Program-made: the position numbers and the translations under genes
Shown here: piece after piece, positions 54,627 through 63,959 of the stretch
Position numbering within the stretch: position 1 is the first letter of the stretch
How the letters are laid out: every line of letters begins with the position of its first letter
The notes under the pieces: generated by a model
What the model was told of the DNA's origin: nothing
Seen by the model: only the letters and a program-made list of their open reading frames with translations
The model's database searches: none
Source of the DNA: Lachnospiraceae bacterium
Lineage (GTDB): Bacteria > Bacillota > Clostridia > Lachnospirales > Lachnospiraceae
Direction of reading: 5' to 3'
Length of the DNA stretch: 64,000 nt
Assembly: GCA_014804755.1 (NCBI GenBank)
Contig: JAAUZE010000019.1
Location: 165,772-229,771 of the forward strand

Positions 54627-55535
54627 CTATAGAAAATGGGACAGCTGAGCCTCCCCCGCATACACGGTATCCGCGGGTCCGGTCAGGTATATCTCCTCCG
54701 AATCCGCATCCCATTCCACATAAAGCGTTCCTCCTAACAGTGTAACAGTTACGGTGTTTTTCGTCAAACCGTTTATGATGCATGCCATCACGGCGGCGCA
54801 GCTCCCCGTTCCGCAGGCGCAGGTCTCTCCGCTTCCTCGCTCCCACACGCGCATGATGATATTATGCTGGTCGATCGGACACACGAACTCCACGTTCGTC
54901 CGCTCAGGAAACATCGCCGCGCGCTCGATCGCCGCGCCTTCCTCGGAAAGCTGATAGGGCAGATATTCCAAAAGCTGCCGCTTCGTAATGAGCGGCTCTC
55001 CCTCCACGCGCGCATGCAAGATCTTCTCGCGATCCGTCAGGATGACCGCATGAGGATTGCCCATGTTGACGCAGGTCATGTTGTATTCTTTTTCGCCGAT
55101 CCGAACCGGTTCACACAGCATTCTTTTTTTGGAAAAAAGAACCGGAATCCGCTCACAGGCAAGCTCCGGTTTTCCCATATTGACGCGCACCGTGGAATTG
55201 CTGTCTGGATAGAGCCATACCCGGCGCACCACGCTTCCGCTGGCGATGTTCATTTCTCTTTTATCGGTCAGCCCCTGCTCATAGACATATCTGCCGACGC
55301 AGAGAATCCCGTTGCCGCACATCTCAGCATAGCTGCCGTCCGCATTGTAGATCTCCATCTCGAAATCTGCCGTGACGCCGTCTCCGATATGAATAAAGAT
55401 CACGCCGTCCGCACCGATACCGAAATGCCTGTCGCACATTTTTTTTACAAGCGCGCTCTTATCCTTCGGTAATCCCGCTGTCTCATGAAGATAAATATAG
55501 TCATTCCCACAGCCCTGCATTTTCACAAATTTCAT
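54627..55535 (-). CDS. dapF: Diaminopimelate epimerase
   Basis: 302 aa. Both catalytic Cys regions are seen: MCGNGILCVGR and GSGETCACGTGSCAAVMA. Converts LL- to meso-diaminopimelate for peptidoglycan and lysine. ATG 55535 (MKFVKMQGCGNDYIY) matches the family start. The ORF extends 34 codons further but without homology. Confidence 0.93.
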   Translation of the reverse strand: MKFVKMQGCGNDYIYLHETAGLPKDKSALVKKMCDRHFGIGADGVIFIHIGDGVTADFEMEIYNADGSYAEMCGNGILCVGRYVYEQGLTDKREMNIASGSVVRRVWLYPDSNSTVRVNMGKPELACERIPVLFSKKRMLCEPVRIGEKEYNMTCVNMGNPHAVILTDREKILHARVEGEPLITKRQLLEYLPYQLSEEGAAIERAAMFPERTNVEFVCPIDQHNIIMRVWERGSGETCACGTGSCAAVMACIINGLTKNTVTVTLLGGTLYVEWDADSEEIYLTGPADTVYAGEAQLSHFL

Positions 55536-55630
55536 ACCGATTTCCGACTCCCGCCTCACTGCCGCGGGGAAAAAATCACGCCCGCAGCCCCTTACTATAG
55601 CATATTCGCGCGGGGTAAATCGGTTCATAT

Positions 55631-55673
55631 GCAGCATGCCCCGTTTTTATTCGCTTCATATGTGGCATGCTGC
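55631..55673. repeat. 10-bp inverted repeat between dapF and the GH gene
   Basis: GCAGCATGCC / GGCATGCTGC, 23-bp spacing, with a TTCATATG repeat next to each arm. No T run follows, so it may be an operator or RNA structure, not a terminator. Confidence 0.45.
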
Positions 55674-55726
55674 GCTCATATATTATTTGGATATGCGAAG
55701 AAAGTGCCGATCAAATCATCCCTTCA

Positions 55727-56695
55727 CTACAGACGCTGATTCCACTCCGTCAAGACACGCTCCGCTTTTTTCAGGTGGATAGCAAAACCGTTGTCCGCTG
55801 CCGCCTCCTCGGGCGTATCGTAAATAAATGTATTCCAATCCCACCAAAACATGCCTGCAAACCACGGCTCCTCCGAAAAGACACGCAGGCAAGAATCATA
55901 AAACGCCGCCTGTTCATCCTCATCGTGCGCAAGATCCCTGTGAATAAAATCCCACGGCATCTTGGCGCAGCCATGCGCGCTGCGGCAGCCGATTTCCGCA
56001 AATACAATCTTCTTTCCGAACTGTCCGGAAAGCTTTTTCAGACGCTCCTTCACTTTTTCCCATGCCCGGCACATCTCCTCTACCGTCGCGCCCGCCTTCT
56101 GTGCGACAGGATAATACGCACTTGTTCCGATATAATCTACAGCGTCAAACCATTTCACGGACTTCTCATGCCCGTGATTTGTATTATAGATGAGTTTTCC
56201 GGAGTAGACTTCCCGAAGCTGCTTAATCAACGCACGCCAATGCTCCTCTTTCCGCTCCGTTCCGCACATCTCACAGCCTATGCATAGCATCTCACAGCCG
56301 CATTCCTCCGCCAGTTCGGCATAGTATTTCATAAAATTGCCGTAGCTTTCAAACCACGCGTCCCAATATGTGCCGCGCCCCTCCATATCTTCGTCCGGAA
56401 AATCAATATACGCGCGCCAGACCCCGTCTCCGCAGTTTAAGATCGGCTTCATGCACACCTTGATCCCTCTTTCGTGCGCATGCTGCACCGCCGCCATAAT
56501 ATCACGATCCGAGCTGTTCCATGCAAAGTCAAACCCAATCTCCGTACTGTGTACCTGCTTTTGCACGATCGTTACGGCAAGGCACATCCAATTAATGCCG
56601 GTCTGAAACATCAGCTCCCGCGAACGATAGCCCTCCTGTGAGCGGTATTGTCCTCTTTTTCCGAAAAAACCATAGGTGAAACCTTTAATCTCCAT
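55727..56695 (-). CDS. Glycoside hydrolase, GH113-like
   Basis: 322 aa, TIM-barrel type. CIGCEMCG (Glu142 as acid/base position) and VFAEIGCRS (Glu234 as nucleophile position) resemble the GH113 beta-mannanase clan A layout. AAGGAG precedes ATG 56695. No signal peptide, so it is cytosolic. Substrate is a guess. Confidence 0.75.
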   Translation of the reverse strand: MEIKGFTYGFFGKRGQYRSQEGYRSRELMFQTGINWMCLAVTIVQKQVHSTEIGFDFAWNSSDRDIMAAVQHAHERGIKVCMKPILNCGDGVWRAYIDFPDEDMEGRGTYWDAWFESYGNFMKYYAELAEECGCEMLCIGCEMCGTERKEEHWRALIKQLREVYSGKLIYNTNHGHEKSVKWFDAVDYIGTSAYYPVAQKAGATVEEMCRAWEKVKERLKKLSGQFGKKIVFAEIGCRSAHGCAKMPWDFIHRDLAHDEDEQAAFYDSCLRVFSEEPWFAGMFWWDWNTFIYDTPEEAAADNGFAIHLKKAERVLTEWNQRL

Positions 56696-56824
56696 CCGAT
56701 GCTGCTCCTTCCTGATGCTTCCCGTTACCGCCCATTGTACCATTCCGCGCAGGATGTGGCAACGATATTGTCCCTGTAAACGCCTCTACGTTTTATTTTA
56801 AAATCAGTTTTAAAAAAGTACAAT

Positions 56825-56920
56825 GGAATTTTGTCGGCGAAGAATTTTGTTACATTCTGCTGTTTCTTGTATTAGAATTTTGTTACAAACACTTTGTCAA
56901 AACACTGGAATTATGTTACA
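56825..56920 (+). repeat. Phased GAATTTTGTTACA array upstream of the ATPase gene
   Basis: Copies at 56825 (partial), 56841, 56874 and 56907, so spaced 16, 33 and 33 bp, close to 1.5 and 3 helical turns. The last copy is GGAATTATGTTACA and TGTTACA recurs at 56931. Probably a multi-site operator. Confidence 0.7.
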
Positions 56921-56961
56921 ATCGCCTATATGTTACATCATGACACAAGGGAGGCGACGGC

Positions 56962-58320
56962 ATGCTTCGGAGAAAAGCATACGAATACTTTTTAGATTGG
57001 AAAAAACAGCGAAAAAAAAAGGCTCTGTGCGTCACCGGCGCGCGTCAGATTGGCAAGACTACGCTGATCCGGGCATTTGGCCGTGAAAACTATGAACATT
57101 TTGTCGAAATCAATTTTATTACCGACAAGAATGCCACCGCCATCTTCTCCGGCAGTCTGGACGCAGACACCATCATCACCAATCTCAGCGCCTACGCCCG
57201 GAAACCCATGGAGCCAAACCGGACGCTGATCCTGTTGGATGAAGTGCAGGAGTGTCCTGAGGCCCGCACTGCCATCAAATTTCTGGTAGAAGATGGACGG
57301 TTTGATTATATTGAATCTGGCTCCCTCATGGGAGTACGCCACAAAGAGGTCGCCTCCTATCCGGTAGGTTTTGAAGAATTGTATCGAATGTACCCCATGG
57401 ATTTTGAAGAGTTTCTGTGGGCCAACGGTGTTCAGCCATCCACTATAGACTATTTACACAAAAGCTTTGAAACATTAATGCCGATCTCTCCATCCGTCCA
57501 TGAGACAATGAAAAAACTATTCCTCAGCTACATCGTGGTGGGCGGTATGCCGGAAGTCGTCCAACTCTATGTAGACACCCACGACGTGGCCAAGGTGGCG
57601 GCTCTCCAGACCGACATTTTGGAATTATACCGCATGGATATCTCCAAGTACGCTCAGGGGAATGACAAATTGAAGATCAGAGCCATTTTTGATAGTATCC
57701 CTTCCCAGCTCAACGCCAAGAATCGCCGGTTTATCCTTACTGACGTGGACATCAACGGTCGGCAGCTACGGTATGCCAACAGCTTCGAATGGCTGGCGGA
57801 TGCCGGAGTAGCCCTACCTTGCTATAACGTGTCTGAGCCTCGGGCTCCACTGATGTTGAATGAAAAACACAGTCTTTTCAAGCTATTCATGGGCGACGTT
57901 GGGCTACTGTGCGCCGCTTGTATGGAGAACGTCCAATTTTCTATTTTGCAGGGCGACTTAGAAATTAATATGGGCAGTATCTTGGAGAATGTCATCGCTC
58001 AGCAGATTAAAAGTGCTGGACTGTCTCTGCATTTTTTCGATGCAAAAAAATATGGAGAATTGGACTTTGTCGTTCAGAATGGCCTGCATATTGAACTGGT
58101 GGAGGTGAAATCCGGAAAGGACTACAAAAAGCACGCTGCTTTGGATAAAGTGCGTCAGGTCGGCGAATGGCATGCCGAACGTTCCTATGTGTTTTGCCAG
58201 GGGAACATTGAGGAAGATGACGGCGTGATCTATCTGCCTTGGTATGAGATCATGTTTCTTAAGCCGAATCGGCTGCCGGAGTCCCTAAAATTCGAGGTAG
58301 ATCTCAGTTCCCTGCCCTAA
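56962..58320 (+). CDS. AAA ATPase with DUF4143-type C terminus
   Basis: 452 aa. P-loop GARQIGKTT near 29-37, Walker B ILLDEVQEC near 90, VVGGMPEVVQL near 190, and a nuclease-like C terminus (LDFVVQNGLHIELVEVKSGKDYKK). GGGAGG precedes ATG 56962. A distant relative of the protein at 16530-17858. Preceded by the phased repeat array. Confidence 0.85.
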   Translation: MLRRKAYEYFLDWKKQRKKKALCVTGARQIGKTTLIRAFGRENYEHFVEINFITDKNATAIFSGSLDADTIITNLSAYARKPMEPNRTLILLDEVQECPEARTAIKFLVEDGRFDYIESGSLMGVRHKEVASYPVGFEELYRMYPMDFEEFLWANGVQPSTIDYLHKSFETLMPISPSVHETMKKLFLSYIVVGGMPEVVQLYVDTHDVAKVAALQTDILELYRMDISKYAQGNDKLKIRAIFDSIPSQLNAKNRRFILTDVDINGRQLRYANSFEWLADAGVALPCYNVSEPRAPLMLNEKHSLFKLFMGDVGLLCAACMENVQFSILQGDLEINMGSILENVIAQQIKSAGLSLHFFDAKKYGELDFVVQNGLHIELVEVKSGKDYKKHAALDKVRQVGEWHAERSYVFCQGNIEEDDGVIYLPWYEIMFLKPNRLPESLKFEVDLSSLP

Positions 58321-58661
58321 ACGGGAGCTGTCAACTTCTCCATCACATTAAGGAACAGAAGTTTGAATGATTCATTTAAGCGCATTCGAACAAACCGTCC
58401 CCCATCGTGAAGAATCGGTTGCAACACGCCTTCCCGCCATGCTATAATTTCCGTGAAGCGCCGGTTCCGGGGAGGAGAACCGAAATTCGGTTCGGTCAGC
58501 ATCTACTGCAAACACATGAGAATCCGATAGAATGCTTGACCGCCGGCGCTTTTCTAATTCTTATTGAGAAAAATTTTCCTATAGGCAAAAAGAACGGCCC
58601 GCTCCGGTTCCTATGCGGCTGAACTGTTAAACCACCAAATTATATACGGAGGAATACTCAC
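58321..58661. other. mscL leader and promoter region
   Basis: 341 bp. Promoter at 58419-58448, then a roughly 200-nt untranslated leader with a small palindrome GAACCGAA-A-TTCGGTTC at 58477-58493. A minus-strand ORF at 58317-58502 has no ribosome binding site of note and is not called. Confidence 0.45.
58419..58448 (+). promoter_or_regulatory. Promoter of mscL
   Basis: -35 TTGCAA (58419-58424), 18-bp spacer, perfect -10 TATAAT (58443-58448). Confidence 0.75.
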
Positions 58662-59045
58662 ATGAAAAAATTTTTAAGCGAATTTAAGGAATTCATCTCG
58701 AAAGGCAATGTCATGACAATGGCTGTCGGTATCATCATGGGCAGCACCTTTACGGCAATCATCAACTCCCTTGTCAATGACATCATCACACCGATCATCG
58801 GCATGGTGATCGGCGGCGTCGATTTTTCCGGCATCTGCTTAACGGTCGGTAGCGCCAGCATCACGCTTGGCGTGTTTATTCAGGCAGTTATCAATTTCCT
58901 GCTGACCGCCTTGATTTTATTCCTCGTCGTGAAGGCCTTTAACCGGTTCCAGCGAAAAAAAGAAGAAGTGCCCAAAAAAGACCCGGAACCGTCCGCGGAA
59001 GAAAAGCTGCTTACGGAAATTCGGGATCTGTTAAAAAACAAATAG
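58662..59045 (+). CDS. mscL: Large-conductance mechanosensitive channel
   Basis: 127 aa. MKKFLSEFKEFISKGNVMTMAVGIIMG and the second helix IQAVINFLLTALILFLVVKAFN are diagnostic. Opens under membrane tension to release osmolytes on hypo-osmotic shock. ACGGAGGAATACTCAC precedes ATG 58662. Confidence 0.95.
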   Translation: MKKFLSEFKEFISKGNVMTMAVGIIMGSTFTAIINSLVNDIITPIIGMVIGGVDFSGICLTVGSASITLGVFIQAVINFLLTALILFLVVKAFNRFQRKKEEVPKKDPEPSAEEKLLTEIRDLLKNK

Positions 59046-59089
59046 GAAGGGCAATATATTATAGAATATTGGAATCGTATAAAATTAAG

Positions 59090-59136
59090 AGCAGCCGCAC
59101 TACGGGTTTTCATTCGTTCATGCAGCTGCTTCTTTT
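59090..59136. terminator. Weak hairpin between mscL and the GT-C-like gene
   Basis: AGCAGC (59090-59095) and GCTGCT (59125-59130) with TCTTTT after it on the + strand. Long loop, so only a tentative terminator. Confidence 0.35.
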
Positions 59137-60799
59137 ATCTTCCACAAAATCCATCCTCTAAACTCTCTCCCCGAAACAGGATCTCTTTTTTCAGCGGTAT
59201 CGCCGGAAATGCCTCATATCCGACGCGGTCGCCGCTCACCGGATAATAAAAACGCACATCGTTCACCTCAAAACTGTCGAGTTCATAAGTTCCGTATTCC
59301 TGCTGCGCGATATAGTACGGCTCGTCCGATACGCTCCACGCGTATCTTGCGAACGTTACCGCCTTGACCGCCAAAAAAGCAAACACCAGCACGGCAAATA
59401 ACCGTTCCGCCGCCGCAGGAATTTTCACCTTCCGATAAAGAATGCCCGCCGTCAGCACAATGACAAGCAGCACATACGCATAGCCGTACCGCAGAAGCGG
59501 CGCCGAAAACAGCCAGAATTCGAAAGACAGGAGCATACAGGCAAGCACCAACAGCCCGTCCCATTCCCGGGCCTCGCCCTTGTTTTTTCCATGTCGGATA
59601 ATCGTCGATACCAAAATGCCGAAAAATACCGCCACACAGACAAAATCAGCCAACAGAAACAGCTTTCCGAGCATCGGCAGCATCGTGGAAAACCAATTCG
59701 GAAACCATTCCGTGACCGGCATATTCACAAGCGCAGCGTCGTTTAATCCGCGCCCCCATGTCTTGATCTCCGCCGCATCGCGCGCTGCTGCCTCGACCGG
59801 AATCTTCCAGTCCACGGTAAGCACATCAAGCGCCGGAAACGGATAAAGCAGATAACCCGATATGAGCGCCGTTCTGATTACCCACGGCGCAAGCACGAGT
59901 AACCCCATTGCAATATAAACGGCAATTTCCTTCCCCTTTTTCTCTTTGATCAGACTGATCGCAGGCTTTAAGACAAGCAGCAGGATGCACCCTGCCGTGA
60001 GTTTTAAGGTAACGGCATAGACGCCCGCCACACACAAAAGCGCATATGGCGCAACAGAGTGCTCTTTTTGCTCAAGATGCACAAGCCATCGGATGATGAT
60101 GAAAAAGACCACGCACATGACCGCATAATCTGATGCGGGCGCGACAATATCGCGGTAGAGGACCGTCAGGTAATAAAATGCGCCCAGACGCGCAAAGTCG
60201 GAAAGACAAAACCGCTTCACCCGAAACGCTTTCAGCACCTCCACACTCAAGAGCAGCGCCAAAAATCCGTTGACGGCATGAAGCGACTGACCGCCTAAAA
60301 ACTTCATACTATAAAGCGCCGACAGCGCAAAAAAGGAACTGTTATAGGCAAAACGGACATGAATGTTCCCAAGCCCCGGCGCCACGCCGTACTCCTCGAT
60401 CCACCGGATGCTCTGGGCATGATACAGATCGGAATCATAGTGCATATAGCCTCTGGACGCACAGTATGCCCAAATCAGAACAAGTATAAGCACCACAGCG
60501 CTGTGCGCCCTGCCGCTTGTCTTTATGCTTTGCACCAGCGCGCTTTTGATCGTTTTTTTCCACACAAGCGCGATCACAATGCAGGCAGCAAGCAGAATTC
60601 CGTTTGCAAGCGCGCCGACGCCTCCAAACAGGCTGAACACCTGCGCATAGACGGTCGCCCAGATCAGACCGTAAAACATAGTCTCCGTGGCACTTTTCAT
60701 CTCCCAGCCGAGCACACGCCTGACGAATTTTGCAAACGCCGTCCCCAGCAAAAACGAAGTGACGGCCAGATAAATCCAATTGACGATCACAAACAGCAT
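59135..60799 (-). CDS. Polytopic membrane protein, GT-C glycosyltransferase-like
   Basis: 554 aa, about 12 helices and a C-terminal extracytoplasmic domain of about 70 residues. The first outside loop has HYDSDLYHAQSIRWIEEYG, resembling the acidic loop of GT-C enzymes that use lipid-linked sugars. No full family name was recognised. A role in cell-wall or lipid glycosylation is an inference. Confidence 0.6.
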   Translation of the reverse strand: MLFVIVNWIYLAVTSFLLGTAFAKFVRRVLGWEMKSATETMFYGLIWATVYAQVFSLFGGVGALANGILLAACIVIALVWKKTIKSALVQSIKTSGRAHSAVVLILVLIWAYCASRGYMHYDSDLYHAQSIRWIEEYGVAPGLGNIHVRFAYNSSFFALSALYSMKFLGGQSLHAVNGFLALLLSVEVLKAFRVKRFCLSDFARLGAFYYLTVLYRDIVAPASDYAVMCVVFFIIIRWLVHLEQKEHSVAPYALLCVAGVYAVTLKLTAGCILLLVLKPAISLIKEKKGKEIAVYIAMGLLVLAPWVIRTALISGYLLYPFPALDVLTVDWKIPVEAAARDAAEIKTWGRGLNDAALVNMPVTEWFPNWFSTMLPMLGKLFLLADFVCVAVFFGILVSTIIRHGKNKGEAREWDGLLVLACMLLSFEFWLFSAPLLRYGYAYVLLVIVLTAGILYRKVKIPAAAERLFAVLVFAFLAVKAVTFARYAWSVSDEPYYIAQQEYGTYELDSFEVNDVRFYYPVSGDRVGYEAFPAIPLKKEILFRGESLEDGFCGR

Positions 60800-60958
60800 T
60801 TCAACCTCCGATATGTCATTTCTTGTTTGATCACATATAGAAACAAATGCCCTTTTACTTATTTAAAAATAGTATCACACTCGTTCGAGATTGTAACACA
60901 CTCCGTACAAGAATTCCAAACTATTTTGCGCCGATTTTGATAACCGATCACAATACCG

Positions 60959-61390
60959 TTACTGCCGCCCTTTCTTTTTGATTGCGGCAAGCAGTTCGGG
61001 GGATGCCTGAATTTTTCCATAAACCTTGATATTTTCTACGGTCGCATCCAGCAATTCCGTTGTAATGCTTTGATCGACAAGGAGTATCCCGGTCACAAAC
61101 ACATCCACCTTCTGCGATTTCTGTAACGCCTCCTTCAATTCCCCGCACGATAATCGTCTGATGCCGATTCCGCCTATGACCGGATTCTCGGAATCAAATT
61201 GAATCTTCTTATTCTGGTCATGCAATTTTTCAAGCTCCCCGCTGTGCTTTTCCAACAGTTCCCTGATCGCGATCCTGCAAAAATCACTTCTGTTAGAATA
61301 CTCCAGACTGTCAACAAGCAGATCGATCTTTGCCAGATCCATTGTACCTACATTAATTGTTACCTTTTCAGACTTCATGTTTGTATCCAT
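60959..61390 (-). CDS. Ribbon-helix-helix (CopG-type) regulator with unknown C terminus
   Basis: 143 aa. RHH at 8-50 (KVTINVGTMDLAKIDLLVDS). C-terminal part (72-143: VDVFVTGILLVDQSI, VENIKVYGKIQAS) does not match a known fold in memory. ATG 61390 follows AGGAGGGAG. Stand-alone regulator. Confidence 0.7.
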   Translation of the reverse strand: MDTNMKSEKVTINVGTMDLAKIDLLVDSLEYSNRSDFCRIAIRELLEKHSGELEKLHDQNKKIQFDSENPVIGGIGIRRLSCGELKEALQKSQKVDVFVTGILLVDQSITTELLDATVENIKVYGKIQASPELLAAIKKKGRQ

Positions 61391-61730
61391 TTCTTCTCCC
61401 TCCTGTGTGTCGCTCTTTATCGCTTCTATATATACTCTCTTATCCATCCATTCGGATTATGATTAGATGGTAATTATATTGAAACAAATTTTTTGTATCC
61501 TGTCAAGGATCAAATTCTAAGCGCACTTAATCACTTTAAAAAGGGGGGATGGACAAAAAGTTGGACACCGTTAAGTCCTGTTCGGCAATATATCTACCGC
61601 AATATCCCTTCTTTTCTTATTTTTCTCACGCTGTTTTCCCAACCAAAAAAGAAGCTCTTCCTGCTTTCGCGGAAAAAGCTTCTTTAATATTTCTGTTATA
61701 TCTCCGTTTTACAGAGAATCGTATCATGAT
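61391..61730. other. Intergenic region with the uma2 terminator
   Basis: 340 bp. Apart from the terminator at 61647-61685 no gene or regulatory element was recognised; an AT-rich stretch at about 61460-61500 may carry the RHH promoter. Confidence 0.4.
61647..61685 (-). terminator. Terminator of uma2
   Basis: Stem AAAGAAGCT(TTTTCC)/(GGAAG)AGCTTCTTT, loop, then TTTTTTGG on the minus strand. Confidence 0.85.
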
Positions 61731-62285
61731 TTAATTTACCCCCTCAAAAATCTCACCCAGCGTCATTTTAATATGCGGGAATGCTTTCAGACTAATCTCC
61801 GTGTCGGCATTAAAATACGCTTCTTCCTTATCCTCCTGAAGCATATAACTCTGTTCCAGAACATATCTTCCATTCTCTAAATAATATATTTCCACAGAAC
61901 CTTGCGGTGAAATAATCCAGTACTCTTCCACGCCGGCTTTTTCGTAGATATCCTTCTTTTCCGTTTTATCCCGCTTGACTGTGGAAGGACTCAGGGTTTC
62001 AGCAACAAACTTGGGTACACCACTGTATGATCCGCCTCTCAAAAGCTTTCTGTCACATATGATCATGATATCCGGGCACAGATAATCATCATTTTCCTCC
62101 GGGTGGTATTTATAATCTAGATTCTCCATTGAAACAAGGCATAGGCTGTTTTTCAAACCCTGTTTTATAATTGTATAGATATTGCCATTCACAATCCCGT
62201 GATCAAAACTTGGTGAAGGCGACATATCAAAAATCATTCCATTGATTTTTTCATCCCTTTTTTTTTCAAACTCTGCCAATCCCAT
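61731..62285 (-). CDS. Uma2-family endonuclease (DUF820)
   Basis: 184 aa. CPDIMIICDRK and the PKFVAETLSPSTVKRDKTEK core with GVEEYWII are typical of Uma2, a PD-(D/E)XK-like fold. Widespread in cyanobacteria and Clostridia and often on mobile DNA; function not settled. The start is ATG 62285. Confidence 0.85.
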   Translation of the reverse strand: MGLAEFEKKRDEKINGMIFDMSPSPSFDHGIVNGNIYTIIKQGLKNSLCLVSMENLDYKYHPEENDDYLCPDIMIICDRKLLRGGSYSGVPKFVAETLSPSTVKRDKTEKKDIYEKAGVEEYWIISPQGSVEIYYLENGRYVLEQSYMLQEDKEEAYFNADTEISLKAFPHIKMTLGEIFEGVN

Positions 62286-62405
62286 ACAATCACATCCTTC
62301 CTGTTATCTGAATTATAGCATACAATGATAAGTAAGGAAAGAAATAAATCCATGCATCTAAAAATGTCATCTGCGTTATCAAAATCTTGAAAAATCGAAC
62401 ATCCA

Positions 62406-63710
62406 CTAAATTGTATTCTGTAAATCCTTCGTCGCGGGATTATCCAGCAGCGTACCGTCTTCCCGAAACCGCGACCCATGACAGGAACAGTCCCATGTAT
62501 GTTCCTCGGGATTCCATTTTAGCGCGCATCCCAAGTGCGGACACCGCTTCTTTGAAAAGCGGACGAGATTTGCCAGATATTCCCATGCATTCACGGCTAA
62601 CTGCGGCTTTAACATATTTCTCGAAGGACAGAATACCTCCTGACAGGAAGGAACCTTCCCCATAACCAGTTCCGACAACATCATTGCCGCAGTCATGGAA
62701 GTCGTCATCCCCCATTTGCAAAATCCCGTTGCCACAAAATAGTCCGGCATTCCCTTAGAATACACTCCAATATAGGGGATCTGATCCAATGTCATACAGT
62801 CCTGCGCAGCCCATGCATATTTCTCAACGGAGCCCGGATAATGCTCCTTTGCAAAATTCCTCAGCTCCTGCCACTTTCCCCCGTCCTTCCCCGTCCTGTG
62901 GGATGCGCCGCCAAGCAAAAGCAGATCCTGATAGCTGCGAAAGGAATATCCGCCTTTTGCTTCGTCCAAATACATGCCGTGTACCTGTGCAGTCCCCGCG
63001 AGCGCAAGGACATACGACCGCTCCTGAAACATTTTCATAAAATATAAGCCATGCTTATTAACGGTCGGAAAATGGGTCGCAAAAATGACTTTTTCAAATG
63101 TAATATTCCCCTTCTTAGTAACAGCGGTATGATCCTTGACCGCAGTCACAAAGGTATTCTCATAAATTGCAAGCCCCTTTGCGATCTGAGCTATAAACTT
63201 CAACGGATGAAACTGTGCCTGATGCGCAAACGCAACGGCACCCGCTGTCCGAAATGGCAGCTCCGGCACTTCGACGATTTTCGCCTTATATCCGATCTGA
63301 TGCAGCGCTTCTGCCTCCTCTTCCAGCTTCTCAGGGGCGTCCTTCGAATAAATATACGATGTTTTCTCCTCAAAATCACAGTCTATCTCACGGCAAAGCT
63401 GACCATACTTCTCCACAGCTCTTAAGTTTGCCCCAAGATACATCCCTGCCTTTTCCGCTCCCTCATGTTGTAGCAGCTTTCCATAGATCAACCCATGCTG
63501 TGCCGTGATTTTTGCGGTCGTATTTTTTGTCACACCGGAACAGATCCTGCGCCCTTCCACAAGCATATAATCCACGCCCTTTTCCTGTAGGAAATATGCG
63601 CACAAAACCCCTGCCATGCCGCCGCCGATGATCAGCACGTCCGTCTTTTTACTTTCCTGTAACGCTTCAAACTGCGGTAAATGAACGGTCTTAGACCAAA
63701 CTGAATCCAT
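62406..63710 (-). CDS. FAD-dependent oxidoreductase with C-terminal Rieske domain
   Basis: 434 aa. N-terminal GxGxxG FAD site (GGGMAG near 29-34), DAO-like substrate domain, and a Rieske 2Fe-2S motif at the C terminus (CPHLGC..CSCHGSRF). A membrane-free electron-transfer enzyme of the YhfW-like type; substrate unknown. ATG 63710 is preferred, since AAAGGG directly abuts ATG 63719 but sits 9 nt before 63710. Confidence 0.85.
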   Translation of the reverse strand: MDSVWSKTVHLPQFEALQESKKTDVLIIGGGMAGVLCAYFLQEKGVDYMLVEGRRICSGVTKNTTAKITAQHGLIYGKLLQHEGAEKAGMYLGANLRAVEKYGQLCREIDCDFEEKTSYIYSKDAPEKLEEEAEALHQIGYKAKIVEVPELPFRTAGAVAFAHQAQFHPLKFIAQIAKGLAIYENTFVTAVKDHTAVTKKGNITFEKVIFATHFPTVNKHGLYFMKMFQERSYVLALAGTAQVHGMYLDEAKGGYSFRSYQDLLLLGGASHRTGKDGGKWQELRNFAKEHYPGSVEKYAWAAQDCMTLDQIPYIGVYSKGMPDYFVATGFCKWGMTTSMTAAMMLSELVMGKVPSCQEVFCPSRNMLKPQLAVNAWEYLANLVRFSKKRCPHLGCALKWNPEEHTWDCSCHGSRFREDGTLLDNPATKDLQNTI

Positions 63711-63730
63711 ATCTGCCATCCCTTTCTTAC

Positions 63731-63800
63731 GGAAACGCTGATGAGGCGTTTTCTACACCGGAGCTTCTAAGGAAACACTGATTTCATCCGTGTTTCCTTA
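63731..63800. repeat. Dispersed GGAAACGC hairpins before the FAD gene
   Basis: GGAAACGCTGATGAGGCGTTTTC at 63731-63753 and the 11-bp hairpin TAAGGAAACAC/GTGTTTCCTTA at 63768-63800. Related to elements at 35064 and 42231. Confidence 0.6.
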
Positions 63801-63879
63801 GATAGCATCTGCCGCCGCTTAAAATTTATTCTTATCTCACCCTTATATTCATTTATCACTCCGATTTCTATTTGGATGC

Positions 63880-63908
63880 TTGACAAATATATCGGCTAGT
63901 GATATATT
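63880..63908 (+). promoter_or_regulatory. Promoter reading out of the window
   Basis: TTGACA (63880-63885), 17-bp spacer, TATATT (63903-63908). ATATATCGG occurs at 63887 and 63918, 31 bp apart, and a CGATATATCG palindrome at 63916-63925, which could be operator half-sites for a regulator outside the window. Confidence 0.75.
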
Positions 63909-63959
63909 GATGATACGATATATCGGGTTCCGATACATTCAACTTTATGCAAGTAAGGT

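Noticed and set aside
58317-58502. 61-aa minus-strand ORF
   Set aside because: No ribosome binding site, lies over the mscL promoter and just touches the ATPase stop; not protein-like enough.
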